Shown here one piece after another: positions 1-5,571 of a stretch of 7,293 nucleotides of DNA (the first letter of the stretch is position 1; every line of letters begins with the position of its first letter). The notes beneath the pieces are model-generated. The model did no database searches and had not been told where the DNA came from. It saw only the letters and a program-made list of their open reading frames with translations. The position numbers and the translations under genes are program-made. The stretch is from Methanothrix sp. (GTDB taxonomy: Archaea; Halobacteriota; Methanosarcinia; Methanotrichales; Methanotrichaceae), in assembly GCA_028682845.1 (NCBI GenBank), contig JAJRAT010000206.1, forward strand, positions 1-7,293. The letters run 5' to 3'.

Positions 1-608
1 CTGTTCAAATCAGTTACATAGCGGTAGATATCCGAGATCTTGCTGGCCTGATCGTTTGTTCCGTGAATTATAAGCATAGGCACCTTGAGCTGGCCGACGA
101 AGTCCGCAGGCATGGATTCATTGTGAAATCCGGTGGAATATGGAAATCCGTAGAATGCGACGCCTGATCTGAAATCCATCTGCGGCAGGAAGAGCATGGT
201 GTACCTGCCCCCGGCGCAAAAGCCGGTCAATCCAAGATCGCTCGCATTGACGTCGCTTCTTGTTTTCAAGTACGTGACGGCATCGGTGATGAGTTGGCTC
301 ATGGTAGCATCGCTGGGTGTTCGATTGAATGTCTGCCATTGCGGAGCAATTACCACGAAACCTTCCCCGGCAAATTTGTCCACCAATGTTTTGTATCCCG
401 GCTCAAGGCCGTTAAATGAGTGGATCAATACTACGCCGGGCCATTTGCCGGTGAGTGTCGGTGCGGCCAGGTAAGCAGGAAATGCCATTCCCTGGCTCGA
501 TATATTTAGGCTCTCGTTCTGAACATTCTTGACGGTTTCATTTGTCTGGGCGCAACCTGAGACGGCCACAAAGGCGATCATCAGGAAGCACAGAGCGAAT
601 TTATGCAT
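1..608 (-). CDS. Dienelactone hydrolase family lipoprotein (3' end outside window)
   Basis: An alpha/beta-hydrolase of the dienelactone hydrolase family, probably an exported, membrane-anchored carboxylic-ester hydrolase; its substrate cannot be told. 202 residues are visible and the frame is open to the window edge, so the C-terminus is missing. Residues 1-18 form a hydrophobic signal ending in a lipobox V-S-G-C, with Cys19 as the likely lipidated residue. The core begins near residue 38. The nucleophile elbow G-F-C-A-G-G places the catalytic Cys at 131, and H-G-T-N-D-Q places the catalytic Asp at 186; the His should lie just past the edge. The usual family motif with Glu after the first core strand (Q/H-E-x-x-G) reads H-S-F-N-G here (residues 63-67), so the Cys-activating Glu appears to be missing. 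The start is fixed by GGAGGTG seven bases upstream. It lies downstream of the short-chain dehydrogenase on the same strand but has its own promoter-like sequence. Confidence 0.88.
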   Translation of the reverse strand, partial: MHKFALCFLMIAFVAVSGCAQTNETVKNVQNESLNISSQGMAFPAYLAAPTLTGKWPGVVLIHSFNGLEPGYKTLVDKFAGEGFVVIAPQWQTFNRTPSDATMSQLITDAVTYLKTRSDVNASDLGLTGFCAGGRYTMLFLPQMDFRSGVAFYGFPYSTGFHNESMPADFVGQLKVPMLIIHGTNDQASKISDIYRYVTDLN

Positions 609-615
609 TTGTTCA

Positions 616-622
616 CACCTCC
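616..622 (-). promoter_or_regulatory. Shine-Dalgarno site of the dienelactone hydrolase gene
   Basis: GGAGGTG on the minus strand lies seven bases ahead of the ATG at 608. It is a near-perfect anti-16S match and fixes the start of the lipoprotein gene. Confidence 0.8.
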
Positions 623-654
623 GATAATATTATGAGAATTGTGAGATTGCAGGC

Positions 655-662
655 AAAATTTA
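655..662 (-). promoter_or_regulatory. Candidate archaeal TATA box for the dienelactone hydrolase gene
   Basis: TAAATTTT on the minus strand would place transcription start near 633, leaving a short leader of about 25 bases that contains the GGAGGTG site. A second AT-rich stretch (623-634) is too close to the start codon to be the TATA box. This is inferred from spacing only. Confidence 0.4.
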
Positions 663-726
663 CGAAATTGGACTTGATTCTGTAACCGAGATCCTGCAAC
701 AGAGCATGCAATTCCGGCTATTATTG

Positions 727-822
727 TTCTACCGCAATCCACGCCTCAATCATTGTTCAGTTCTACCGTTCAGGTTCTGTTATTCGGTCTGTTCAGGTTC
801 TACCGTTCAATTCTACCGTTCA
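727..822 (-). repeat. Degenerate repeat cluster, TGAACGGTAGAA unit
   Basis: The 12-mer TTCTACCGTTCA (TGAACGGTAGAA on the minus strand) occurs perfectly at 761-772, 798-809 and 811-822, with a truncated copy TTCTACCG at 727-734. Extra half-copies GTTCAG lie at 755, 769 and 791. The last two full copies are spaced 13 bases apart. The cluster is in the 252-bp gap between the dehydrogenase stop and the lipoprotein start, upstream of the lipoprotein promoter candidate. It could be an operator array or a decaying tandem repeat. Confidence 0.8.
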
Positions 823-860
823 TTTCATTCTTTCCGCCAATACTCTGTCGAGATCTTCCA

Positions 861-1682
861 TCATAATTCGACAAGCTCATCGCTGACTCGCCACAACTCC
901 TCCTGTAGCTCCTGATCATAGCTCCGGGGCGAGGACCGCGCCGCTTTGCATTCCTCAAAATATTTGCCGCTGATGCCTTCAACTTCTGCAGAGCTTGCCA
1001 GATAAGCCGATGTTCTTGCTCCCTCTTCCGGAGTTTTTCCCGGAAAATTTCCAAAGCCCGCCCGCAGCAGTTTGGTTTTGATTACACCCGGGTGAAGACA
1101 GTTGACCGTGACTCCTGTTCCATTCAGGCGGCGGGCCAGGGAATAGGTAAAAAGAATCACTGCCAGCTTGGACCCGGCATAAGCATCAAAGCCCTCATAG
1201 CGCCGCTCACACTGCAGATTGCTCCAATCCATCGTACCATTTACATGAGCAATTGAGGCCACATTGACTATTCTGGCCGGTGCACTCCTGATCATCAAGT
1301 CCAGCAGCTCGCGAGATAGCAGAAACTGCGCCAGATAGTTGACGGCAAACGTCTTCTCCAGCCCGTCCTCAGTGACCCGCCTCTCCGGCTCGAATGTTCC
1401 TGCATTGTTAATAAGAACATGCAAACGATCGTTGCTCTTACGGATATCTGCCACCATCTTTCGTGCCTGCTTTTGGGAAGAGAGATCCGCAGCAAAGAAT
1501 TGCAAACGATCGTTTCCGGTACTGCGACAAATCTCCTCCCGGACCCTCATGCCTTTTTCTGCGTCTCTCCCGTGCAACAGTACCCGTGCGCCCATTCGGG
1601 CCAACTGCCGAGCGGTCTCTTTGCCGATTCCGTCCGTGGAGCCCGTGACCAGAACCGTCCGGTTCTTCATATCCGTTTGCAT
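861..1682 (-). CDS. Short-chain dehydrogenase/reductase (retinol-dehydrogenase-like)
   Basis: A 273-residue classical SDR oxidoreductase, expected to be a cytoplasmic NAD(P)-dependent alcohol/carbonyl oxidoreductase; the substrate is unknown. The Rossmann motif T-G-S-T-D-G-I-G is at residues 13-20, an H-G-R-D segment follows the second strand (typical of NADP-preferring members), N-N-A-G is at 92-95, the catalytic Ser in N-V-A-S is residue 143, and Y-A-G-S-K supplies Tyr168 and Lys172. H-P-G at 197-199 follows, as usual. The overall pattern, including an R-I-V-N-V-A-S strand and H-P-G-V-I-K-T, resembles the retinol dehydrogenase/WWOX-like branch. ATG at 1682 was chosen because GAGG lies six bases upstream; ATG at 1670 is an alternative, and a TTG at 1694 is unneeded. 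It lies 71 bp downstream of the reductase gene on the same strand, so co-transcription is likely. Confidence 0.9.
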   Translation of the reverse strand: MQTDMKNRTVLVTGSTDGIGKETARQLARMGARVLLHGRDAEKGMRVREEICRSTGNDRLQFFAADLSSQKQARKMVADIRKSNDRLHVLINNAGTFEPERRVTEDGLEKTFAVNYLAQFLLSRELLDLMIRSAPARIVNVASIAHVNGTMDWSNLQCERRYEGFDAYAGSKLAVILFTYSLARRLNGTGVTVNCLHPGVIKTKLLRAGFGNFPGKTPEEGARTSAYLASSAEVEGISGKYFEECKAARSSPRSYDQELQEELWRVSDELVEL

Positions 1683-1683
1683 T

Positions 1684-1732
1684 CGTCGCCTCAAGTCCGC
1701 GTAGCTTCAAGTCCATCCATCGCCTCAGGTCT
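1684..1732 (-). repeat. Three degenerate 15-bp direct repeats in the SDR leader
   Basis: CGTCGCCTCAAGTCC (1684-1698) and CGTAGCTTCAAGTCC (1700-1714) match at 13 of 15 positions. CATCGCCTCAGGTCT (1718-1732) matches the first at 12 of 15. The first copy supplies the SDR ribosome-binding site (GAGGCGA on the minus strand). A second GAGGCGATGGATG in the last copy resembles another initiation site, but its frame reads through the SDR gene out of frame. Confidence 0.65.
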
Positions 1733-1753
1733 ATTCTCTCGTTCCAGGCTCCC

Positions 1754-2386
1754 TCATCTTTTCAAGAGCTTCAAAGCGATATTTGTCCCCATCTTCTGAG
1801 CGAAGCCGAGGTTTATCATGAGCATGGCCATAGGTTCGAGATAGCGGGCGTAGCTCAGCGGCCCGACATCCAGCGGCTCCAATCCCGTCTCTTTTATCAG
1901 GTCTGCCACCACTTTTTTCGCTGCGGCATCATCGCCGCAATAAAAGCCCGTGGGATTCGTGCCCCCGAACATGCGGGAGTCCGACTGCATCAGAGCGGCA
2001 AATGTGGTATGAAAAGCCTTCACCACGCTCGCTCCCGGCGCGAGCCTGGCCACTTCCTCCGCAGCGGATGTCGCTCCACCTACCGCCAGGCCGCTGTAGT
2101 CCGGCTTGAGGGGATTGGTGCAGTCGATGAGGATCTTTCCGTTCAGCGGCCCGGCAAAGTGAAGTGCGCTCTCCGCCTGTCCCCAGGGAACGGCCAGAAC
2201 CACGACATCTCCAAACCTGGCCGCCTCAGCGGGAAGGCCGAAACAGGCGTTCTTTCCGATGGCTTCCGCCAGCGGCCTGATCTTTTCGGGATTCCTGGAA
2301 CTGAACATGATCTCATGGCCGTTCTTTCCCCAGATATTTCCTAAAGCTCCGCCTACATTCCCCGAGCCGATGATTCCAATCTTCAA
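1754..2386 (-). CDS. F420-dependent NADP reductase family oxidoreductase
   Basis: A 210-residue protein of the F420-dependent NADP oxidoreductase family (COG2085 type). Members move hydride between reduced F420 and NADP, linking methanogenic electron carriers to biosynthetic NADPH. The N-terminal Rossmann motif G-S-G-N-V-G-G is at residues 7-13. S-S-R-N-P-E-K at 29-35 is the usual 2'-phosphate-binding signature for NADP. A-V-P-W at 65-68, K-A-F-H-T at 123-127 and C-G-D-D at 150-153 are family landmarks, and the C-terminal half ends with the typical L-D-V-G-P-L-S helix region. The length matches the family. The start is TTG at 2386, which gives the canonical M-K-I-G-I-I-G; the frame stays open to a TTG at 2458, but those extra residues are encoded inside an inserted element. 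It could be a paralogue rather than the main Fno enzyme. It is the first of three minus-strand genes. Confidence 0.82.
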   Translation of the reverse strand: MKIGIIGSGNVGGALGNIWGKNGHEIMFSSRNPEKIRPLAEAIGKNACFGLPAEAARFGDVVVLAVPWGQAESALHFAGPLNGKILIDCTNPLKPDYSGLAVGGATSAAEEVARLAPGASVVKAFHTTFAALMQSDSRMFGGTNPTGFYCGDDAAAKKVVADLIKETGLEPLDVGPLSYARYLEPMAMLMINLGFAQKMGTNIALKLLKR

Positions 2387-2402
2387 AACTTCCAACCCCC
2401 AA

Positions 2403-2410
2403 ACGAATTT
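2403..2410. repeat. Left target-site duplication ACGAATTT
   Basis: ACGAATTT directly abuts the left terminal inverted repeat and is repeated perfectly at 2606-2613 beside the right one. It lies 17-24 bases upstream of the reductase start codon. Confidence 0.8.
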
Positions 2411-2605
2411 GTAACTATTCAGCCTACCATAATCAGCATCTATAGCCGTATTCTTCAAAGATTCACATAGGCACTCTGCTGAACCTGTCTTTTGGATATA
2501 AGGTCGATGGTTATTGATTTCTATTTAGCATGAGCCGATGGCAAGATTATTCTCACTTTTCGAAACCATCATCATACGACCGATTTAAGGGGGCTGAATA
2601 GTTAC
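2411..2605. mobile_element. 195-bp MITE-like element, IS66-type ends
   Basis: The element begins GTAACTATTCAGCC (2411-2424) and ends with the exact reverse complement GGCTGAATAGTTAC (2592-2605). Weaker symmetry continues for about 12 further bases (6 of 12 matching). It is flanked by perfect 8-bp direct repeats ACGAATTT. Ends starting GTAA and 8-bp duplications are the known hallmarks of the IS66 family, so this is most likely a non-autonomous derivative mobilised by an IS66-type transposase. It has no coding capacity of its own. It sits just upstream of the reductase gene, separating that gene from its original upstream sequence and supplying the artificial N-terminal extension of its frame. 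The inverted repeats and duplications are seen directly; the family is inferred. Confidence 0.8.
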
Positions 2606-2613
2606 ACGAATTT
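2606..2613. repeat. Right target-site duplication ACGAATTT
   Basis: This is the perfect 8-bp partner of 2403-2410 at the right end of the MITE-like element. Removing the element plus one copy restores a continuous reductase leader. Confidence 0.8.
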
Positions 2614-2627
2614 TATCAATTCATATT

Positions 2628-2739
2628 GCTTACGAATATCATGCAAATCTCATGCAAGGCTTACGAATATCATGCAAATCTCATGCAAGGCTTACGAATA
2701 TCATGCAAATCTCATGCAAGGCTTACGAATATCATGCAA
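2628..2739. repeat. 31-bp tandem repeat, about 3.6 copies
   Basis: Three identical 31-bp units lie head to tail at 2628-2658, 2659-2689 and 2690-2720, followed by the first 19 bases of a fourth (2721-2739). Each unit starts GCTTACGAATATCATGCAA and contains TCATGCAA twice, 12 bases apart. There are no spacers, so it is not a CRISPR array, and 31 is not a multiple of three, so it is not a protein repeat. It begins 15 bp after the MITE-like element, in the divergent region between the reductase and cdc48. Confidence 0.95.
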
Positions 2740-2761
2740 GATTCCGGCCAAGGTTTCCGGT

Positions 2762-2777
2762 GATTTCTCAGGAAATC
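2762..2777. repeat. Small perfect hairpin GATTTC-TCAG-GAAATC
   Basis: A 6-bp stem with a 4-base loop lies between the 31-bp tandem repeat and a larger inverted repeat. No T-tract follows on the plus strand, so it is not an obvious terminator. Confidence 0.5.
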
Positions 2778-2780
2778 TTG

Positions 2781-2857
2781 CCGCAGGATTTCGGATTCCA
2801 AATGGATTGCGATCAAATTTTCAAATGGATATCAAATGGGTCTGCGGTTTGGAATCC
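2781..2857. repeat. Interleaved inverted repeats upstream of cdc48
   Basis: GGATTCCAAA (2793-2802) is the exact reverse complement of TTTGGAATCC (2848-2857). CCGCAG (2781-2786) pairs with CTGCGG (2842-2847). The two pairs are interleaved (A-B-A'-B'), which in a transcript would form a pseudoknot-like fold. CAAATGG also recurs three times between the arms. Its function is unknown. Confidence 0.6.
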
Positions 2858-2890
2858 CCATAGAACCCAACGGATTACGGTAGAATCAGG

Positions 2891-2962
2891 ATCTATTTCA
2901 TAATCTCATTCGTGATCCATTGCGCAAATCCCATCTCAATCTATTGCATAATCTTATTATTC
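2891..2962 (+). repeat. 24-bp periodic repeat upstream of the cdc48 promoter
   Basis: ATCTATTTCATAATCTCATT (2891-2910) and ATCTATTGCATAATCTTATT (2939-2958) match at 18 of 20 positions. A degenerate copy beginning ATCCATTGCGCAAATC starts at 2915, so the three starts are spaced exactly 24 bases. The last copy ends about 36 bases before the candidate TATA box, a plausible place for a transcription-factor array. Confidence 0.65.
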
Positions 2963-2987
2963 TCGATGGTATTTAGAATTGACCATA

Positions 2988-3003
2988 GGAAACTACTTAA
3001 AAA
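2988..3003 (+). promoter_or_regulatory. Candidate cdc48 promoter (BRE + TATA)
   Basis: GGAAACTA (purine-rich, BRE-like) is followed by CTTAAAAA, an archaeal TATA-like box ending at 3003. Transcription would start near 3027, giving a leader of under 20 bases that contains AGGTG (3030-3034) before the ATG at 3045. The site lies within the upstream-open part of the cdc48 frame, which argues against a more upstream start. Confidence 0.5.
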
Positions 3004-3044
3004 TCAGGCACACATATTCTCTGCAAAGCAGGTGCATAAAAGAT

Positions 3045-5321
3045 ATGACAGATGGTGAACCCGTCAAACTCAAGGTGGCTGAAGCCAATCAAGGAGACGT
3101 GGGAAAAGGCATTGTCAGGATGGGCGAAGAGTTCCTGGAGAAGATCGGAGCCCGACCCCTGGATGTGGTAGAGGTAACCGGGTCCCGTCCAACGGCGGCT
3201 CTGGCCGTCAGTGCCTATTCCGCAGACCAGGGAATCGACATGATCAGAATGGACGGCCTGATCAGGTCCAATGCAGGGACAAGCATCGGCCAGTCGGTGG
3301 AGGTCAAGAAAGCCGTCTGGAATGAGGCCAAGCATGTAACACTTGCCCCAGTCACGCAAGGAATGCAAATCTTTGCGCCCGGAGACGTCCTCACCAAGGT
3401 CTTCAATGGCCGTCCGGTCATCCGGGGAGATGTCATCTCCACCACCAGCGTCCGAAAGCCGCCAACGGAGACAATGGGCCGGGAGACCATGTTCGAGGAG
3501 ATCTTCCGCGGCTTTTTGGGGGCGCAAGCCTTCGGCCTCGGCGAGATCAAGCTGCGGGTCATCTCCACCAGCCCTTCCGGGATCGTCAAGATCGGCGAGG
3601 GAACGGAGATCGAGCTTCTGCCGCAGGCTGTGGAGACTCCGGAGAGGTCGGTTCCGTCCGTTGTCTACGAAGATGTGGGCGGTCTCAAGCCGGTGATCAC
3701 CAAAGTGCGGGAGATGATCGAGCTTCCCCTGAAGCATCCCGAGCTATTCGACCGCCTGGGCATCGATCCGCCCAAAGGAGTCCTGCTGCACGGGCCGCCC
3801 GGCACGGGAAAGACCATGCTCGCCAAGGCGGTGGCCAACGAGAGCGAGGCATACTTCATATCCATCAACGGCCCGGAGATCATGTCCAAGTACTACGGCG
3901 AGAGCGAAAAGGCCCTGCGCGACATCTTCGAAGAAGCGGAGAAGAACACGCCCTCCATCATCTTCCTGGATGAGCTGGACTCCATCGCCCCCAAGCGCGG
4001 CGACGTCACGGGCGAGGTGGAGCGCAGGGTCGTAGCTCAGCTCTTATCCCTCATGGACGGCCTGAAGGAGAGGAAGAACGTCATCGTCATCGGCTCGACC
4101 AACCGGCCTGAAGCCCTGGATATGGCGCTTCGCAGGCCGGGCCGTTTCGACCGGGAGATTGAACTTGGCGTTCCAGATGTTGATGGTAGGATGGAGATCT
4201 TCCAGATCCACACCCGCGGCATGCCTCTGCATGAGGACGTGAACCTGGATGACTTCGCCAAGAGGACCTACGGCTTCGTCGGAGCGGATATCGCAGCCGT
4301 AACCCGCGAGGCGGCCATGAACGCATTGCGCCGCATCCTGCCCGAGATCGATCTCGATGAGCCGACCATTCCCAAAGAGATCCTGGACCGGCTCATCGTC
4401 CAGAAGGAGAACTTCGAGGCGGCGCTGAGAGAGGTTCAGCCCTCCGCCATGCGAGAGATCCTGGTCGAGGTTCCCAACGTGAACTGGGAGGACATCGGAG
4501 GTTTGGAGAACGTGAAGCAGCTCCTGGTGGAGGCTGTGGAGTGGCCGCTCAGGAATGCCGACAGCTTCGTGCGCCTCGGCATCGATGCACCCAAAGGCAT
4601 CCTGCTCTACGGGCCGCCGGGCACGGGAAAGACCATGCTCGCCAAGGCGGTGGCCAACGAGAGCGAGGCCAACTTCATATCCATCAAAGGCAGCGCGCTG
4701 CTCTCCAAGTGGTACGGTGAGAGCGAGAAGAGAGTTGAAGAGATCTTCCGCAAGGCACGGCAGGTGGCTCCGTCCATCATCTTCCTGGACGAACTGGATG
4801 CTCTGGTTCCGCTGCGAGGCGGAGCAGCCGGAGAGCCGCATGTGACGGAGCGCATCGTCAACCAGCTCTTAAGCGAGCTGGACGGCCTGGAGGAGCTGCA
4901 CGGAGTGGTGGTAATCGGGGCCACCAACCGCCCGGATATCATCGATCCCGCTCTACTCCGACCGGGACGCTTCGATGAGCTGATCCTGGTGCCTGTGCCG
5001 GACAGGGAATCACGCAAGAAGATATTGCAGGTCCACATGCAAAGAGCGCCCCTCGCCGATGACGTCGACGTGGATGTACTGATCGGCCTCACTGACCAGT
5101 ACACGGGAGCCGATATCGCATCCGTTGTCCGCAAAGCCGGACGGCTGGCTCTGCGAGAGGACATGGCCTCTGAGAAGATCAGCCAGAAGCATTTCCTGGC
5201 TGCCCTGGAGGAAATAGGGCCGTCCGTTACTCCGGATACCATGAAATATTATTCCAAGATGGGGAAGGAGCTGCGCAAGAAGGCTTCTCGCGAGGTGGAA
5301 CGCGGCGAGATGTACGCCTGA
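3045..5321 (+). CDS. cdc48: Cdc48/p97/VAT-type double AAA+ ATPase
   Basis: A 758-residue hexameric unfoldase of the Cdc48/p97/VAT family, which uses ATP to pull substrate proteins through its pore, in archaea for delivery to the 20S proteasome. The N domain (about 1-190) holds the double-psi barrel. D1 has Walker A G-P-P-G-T-G-K-T at 250-257, pore residues K-Y-Y-G at 282-285, Walker B F-L-D-E ending at 310, sensor Asn353 and arginine fingers 364/367. D2 has Walker A at 523-530, pore residues K-W-Y-G at 555-558, Walker B ending at 583 and arginine fingers 639/642. All catalytic residues are intact in both rings and the length is normal. The C-terminus E-M-Y-A fits the HbYX proteasome-docking pattern. 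ATG 3045 is preferred because it starts at the family's usual N-terminus ([11 protein letters not shown]) and a TATA-like box lies upstream; the frame extends to a TTG at 2979. D1 and D2 Walker A DNA are almost identical. Confidence 0.97.
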   Translation: MTDGEPVKLKVAEANQGDVGKGIVRMGEEFLEKIGARPLDVVEVTGSRPTAALAVSAYSADQGIDMIRMDGLIRSNAGTSIGQSVEVKKAVWNEAKHVTLAPVTQGMQIFAPGDVLTKVFNGRPVIRGDVISTTSVRKPPTETMGRETMFEEIFRGFLGAQAFGLGEIKLRVISTSPSGIVKIGEGTEIELLPQAVETPERSVPSVVYEDVGGLKPVITKVREMIELPLKHPELFDRLGIDPPKGVLLHGPPGTGKTMLAKAVANESEAYFISINGPEIMSKYYGESEKALRDIFEEAEKNTPSIIFLDELDSIAPKRGDVTGEVERRVVAQLLSLMDGLKERKNVIVIGSTNRPEALDMALRRPGRFDREIELGVPDVDGRMEIFQIHTRGMPLHEDVNLDDFAKRTYGFVGADIAAVTREAAMNALRRILPEIDLDEPTIPKEILDRLIVQKENFEAALREVQPSAMREILVEVPNVNWEDIGGLENVKQLLVEAVEWPLRNADSFVRLGIDAPKGILLYGPPGTGKTMLAKAVANESEANFISIKGSALLSKWYGESEKRVEEIFRKARQVAPSIIFLDELDALVPLRGGAAGEPHVTERIVNQLLSELDGLEELHGVVVIGATNRPDIIDPALLRPGRFDELILVPVPDRESRKKILQVHMQRAPLADDVDVDVLIGLTDQYTGADIASVVRKAGRLALREDMASEKISQKHFLAALEEIGPSVTPDTMKYYSKMGKELRKKASREVERGEMYA

Positions 5322-5324
5322 AAA

Positions 5325-5336
5325 ATGCCCGGGCAT
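5325..5336. repeat. 12-bp perfect palindrome after cdc48
   Basis: ATGCCCGGGCAT is a perfect palindrome starting three bases after the cdc48 stop. It could form a cruciform or bind a dimeric regulator, but no T-tract follows it directly; the better terminator is the hairpin at 5367-5388. Confidence 0.5.
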
Positions 5337-5366
5337 AAGGAAAATATTTAAGTTCACGGCAAAAGA

Positions 5367-5405
5367 GCGGGAGACTTGACCCTTCCGCTTTCATTTTTAT
5401 TTTAT
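5367..5405 (+). terminator. cdc48 transcription terminator
   Basis: GCGGGAG (5367-5373) pairs with CTTCCGC (5382-5388) as a 7-bp stem with one G-T pair and an 8-base loop. It is followed directly by a T-rich run from 5389 onward. This fits termination of cdc48, since archaeal RNA polymerase stops on T-tracts. Confidence 0.65.
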
Positions 5406-5524
5406 AATCATCATTGCCGCAGTGGTTGCATTTTTTTGCAGATACTTTTTTGAAAGTGCGTCTCTAAATATGTAAATTGTGCAGTGCGCATCGAAAAAAA
5501 TAATTGAGTGGTTTATCTAACACA
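5406..5524. other. Intergenic region without recognised gene
   Basis: An AT-rich spacer between the cdc48 terminator and the promoter of the secreted-protein operon. It contains short T runs, TAAATATG near 5465 (a weak TATA-like string) and a TGCGCA palindrome near 5494. No RNA gene or convincing reading frame is visible. Confidence 0.5.
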
Positions 5525-5536
5525 AATAAATTTATC
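5525..5536 (+). promoter_or_regulatory. Candidate TATA box of the secreted-protein operon
   Basis: AATAAATTTATC lies about 36-47 bases ahead of the ATG at 5572. Transcription would start near 5557, leaving a short leader that contains the GGAGGT ribosome site at 5561-5566. Confidence 0.5.
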
Positions 5537-5560
5537 AATAAGATTGCCCCATAATTCCTT

Positions 5561-5566
5561 GGAGGT
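5561..5566 (+). promoter_or_regulatory. Shine-Dalgarno site of the sequon-rich secreted protein
   Basis: GGAGGT ends five bases before the ATG at 5572 and fixes that start codon. Confidence 0.75.
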
Positions 5567-5571
5567 TTGGC

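Noticed and set aside
2387..2458. N-terminal extension of the reductase to the TTG at 2458
   Set aside because: Most of these codons lie inside the inserted element, and the family's N-terminus begins at the TTG at 2386.
2628..2739. CRISPR array
   Set aside because: Units are contiguous with no variable spacers; it is a plain tandem repeat.
2652..2903. Small plus-strand proteins encoded across the tandem repeat
   Set aside because: The reading frames arise from the non-triplet 31-bp repeat and lack a ribosome site; the peptide merely reflects the DNA repetition.
2979..3044. N-terminal extension of Cdc48 to the TTG at 2979
   Set aside because: It contains the likely TATA box, is absent from the usual family N-terminus, and the ATG at 3045 has an AGGTG site in a short leader.
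4044..4841. Long minus-strand frames opposite cdc48
   Set aside because: They mirror the codon pattern of the GC-rich cdc48 gene and show no recognisable protein features or ribosome sites.
5341..5405. Small RNA with its own TATA box (AAATATTTA) and terminator
   Set aside because: The expected transcription start near 5372 would fall inside the hairpin, so the structure better fits the cdc48 terminator.
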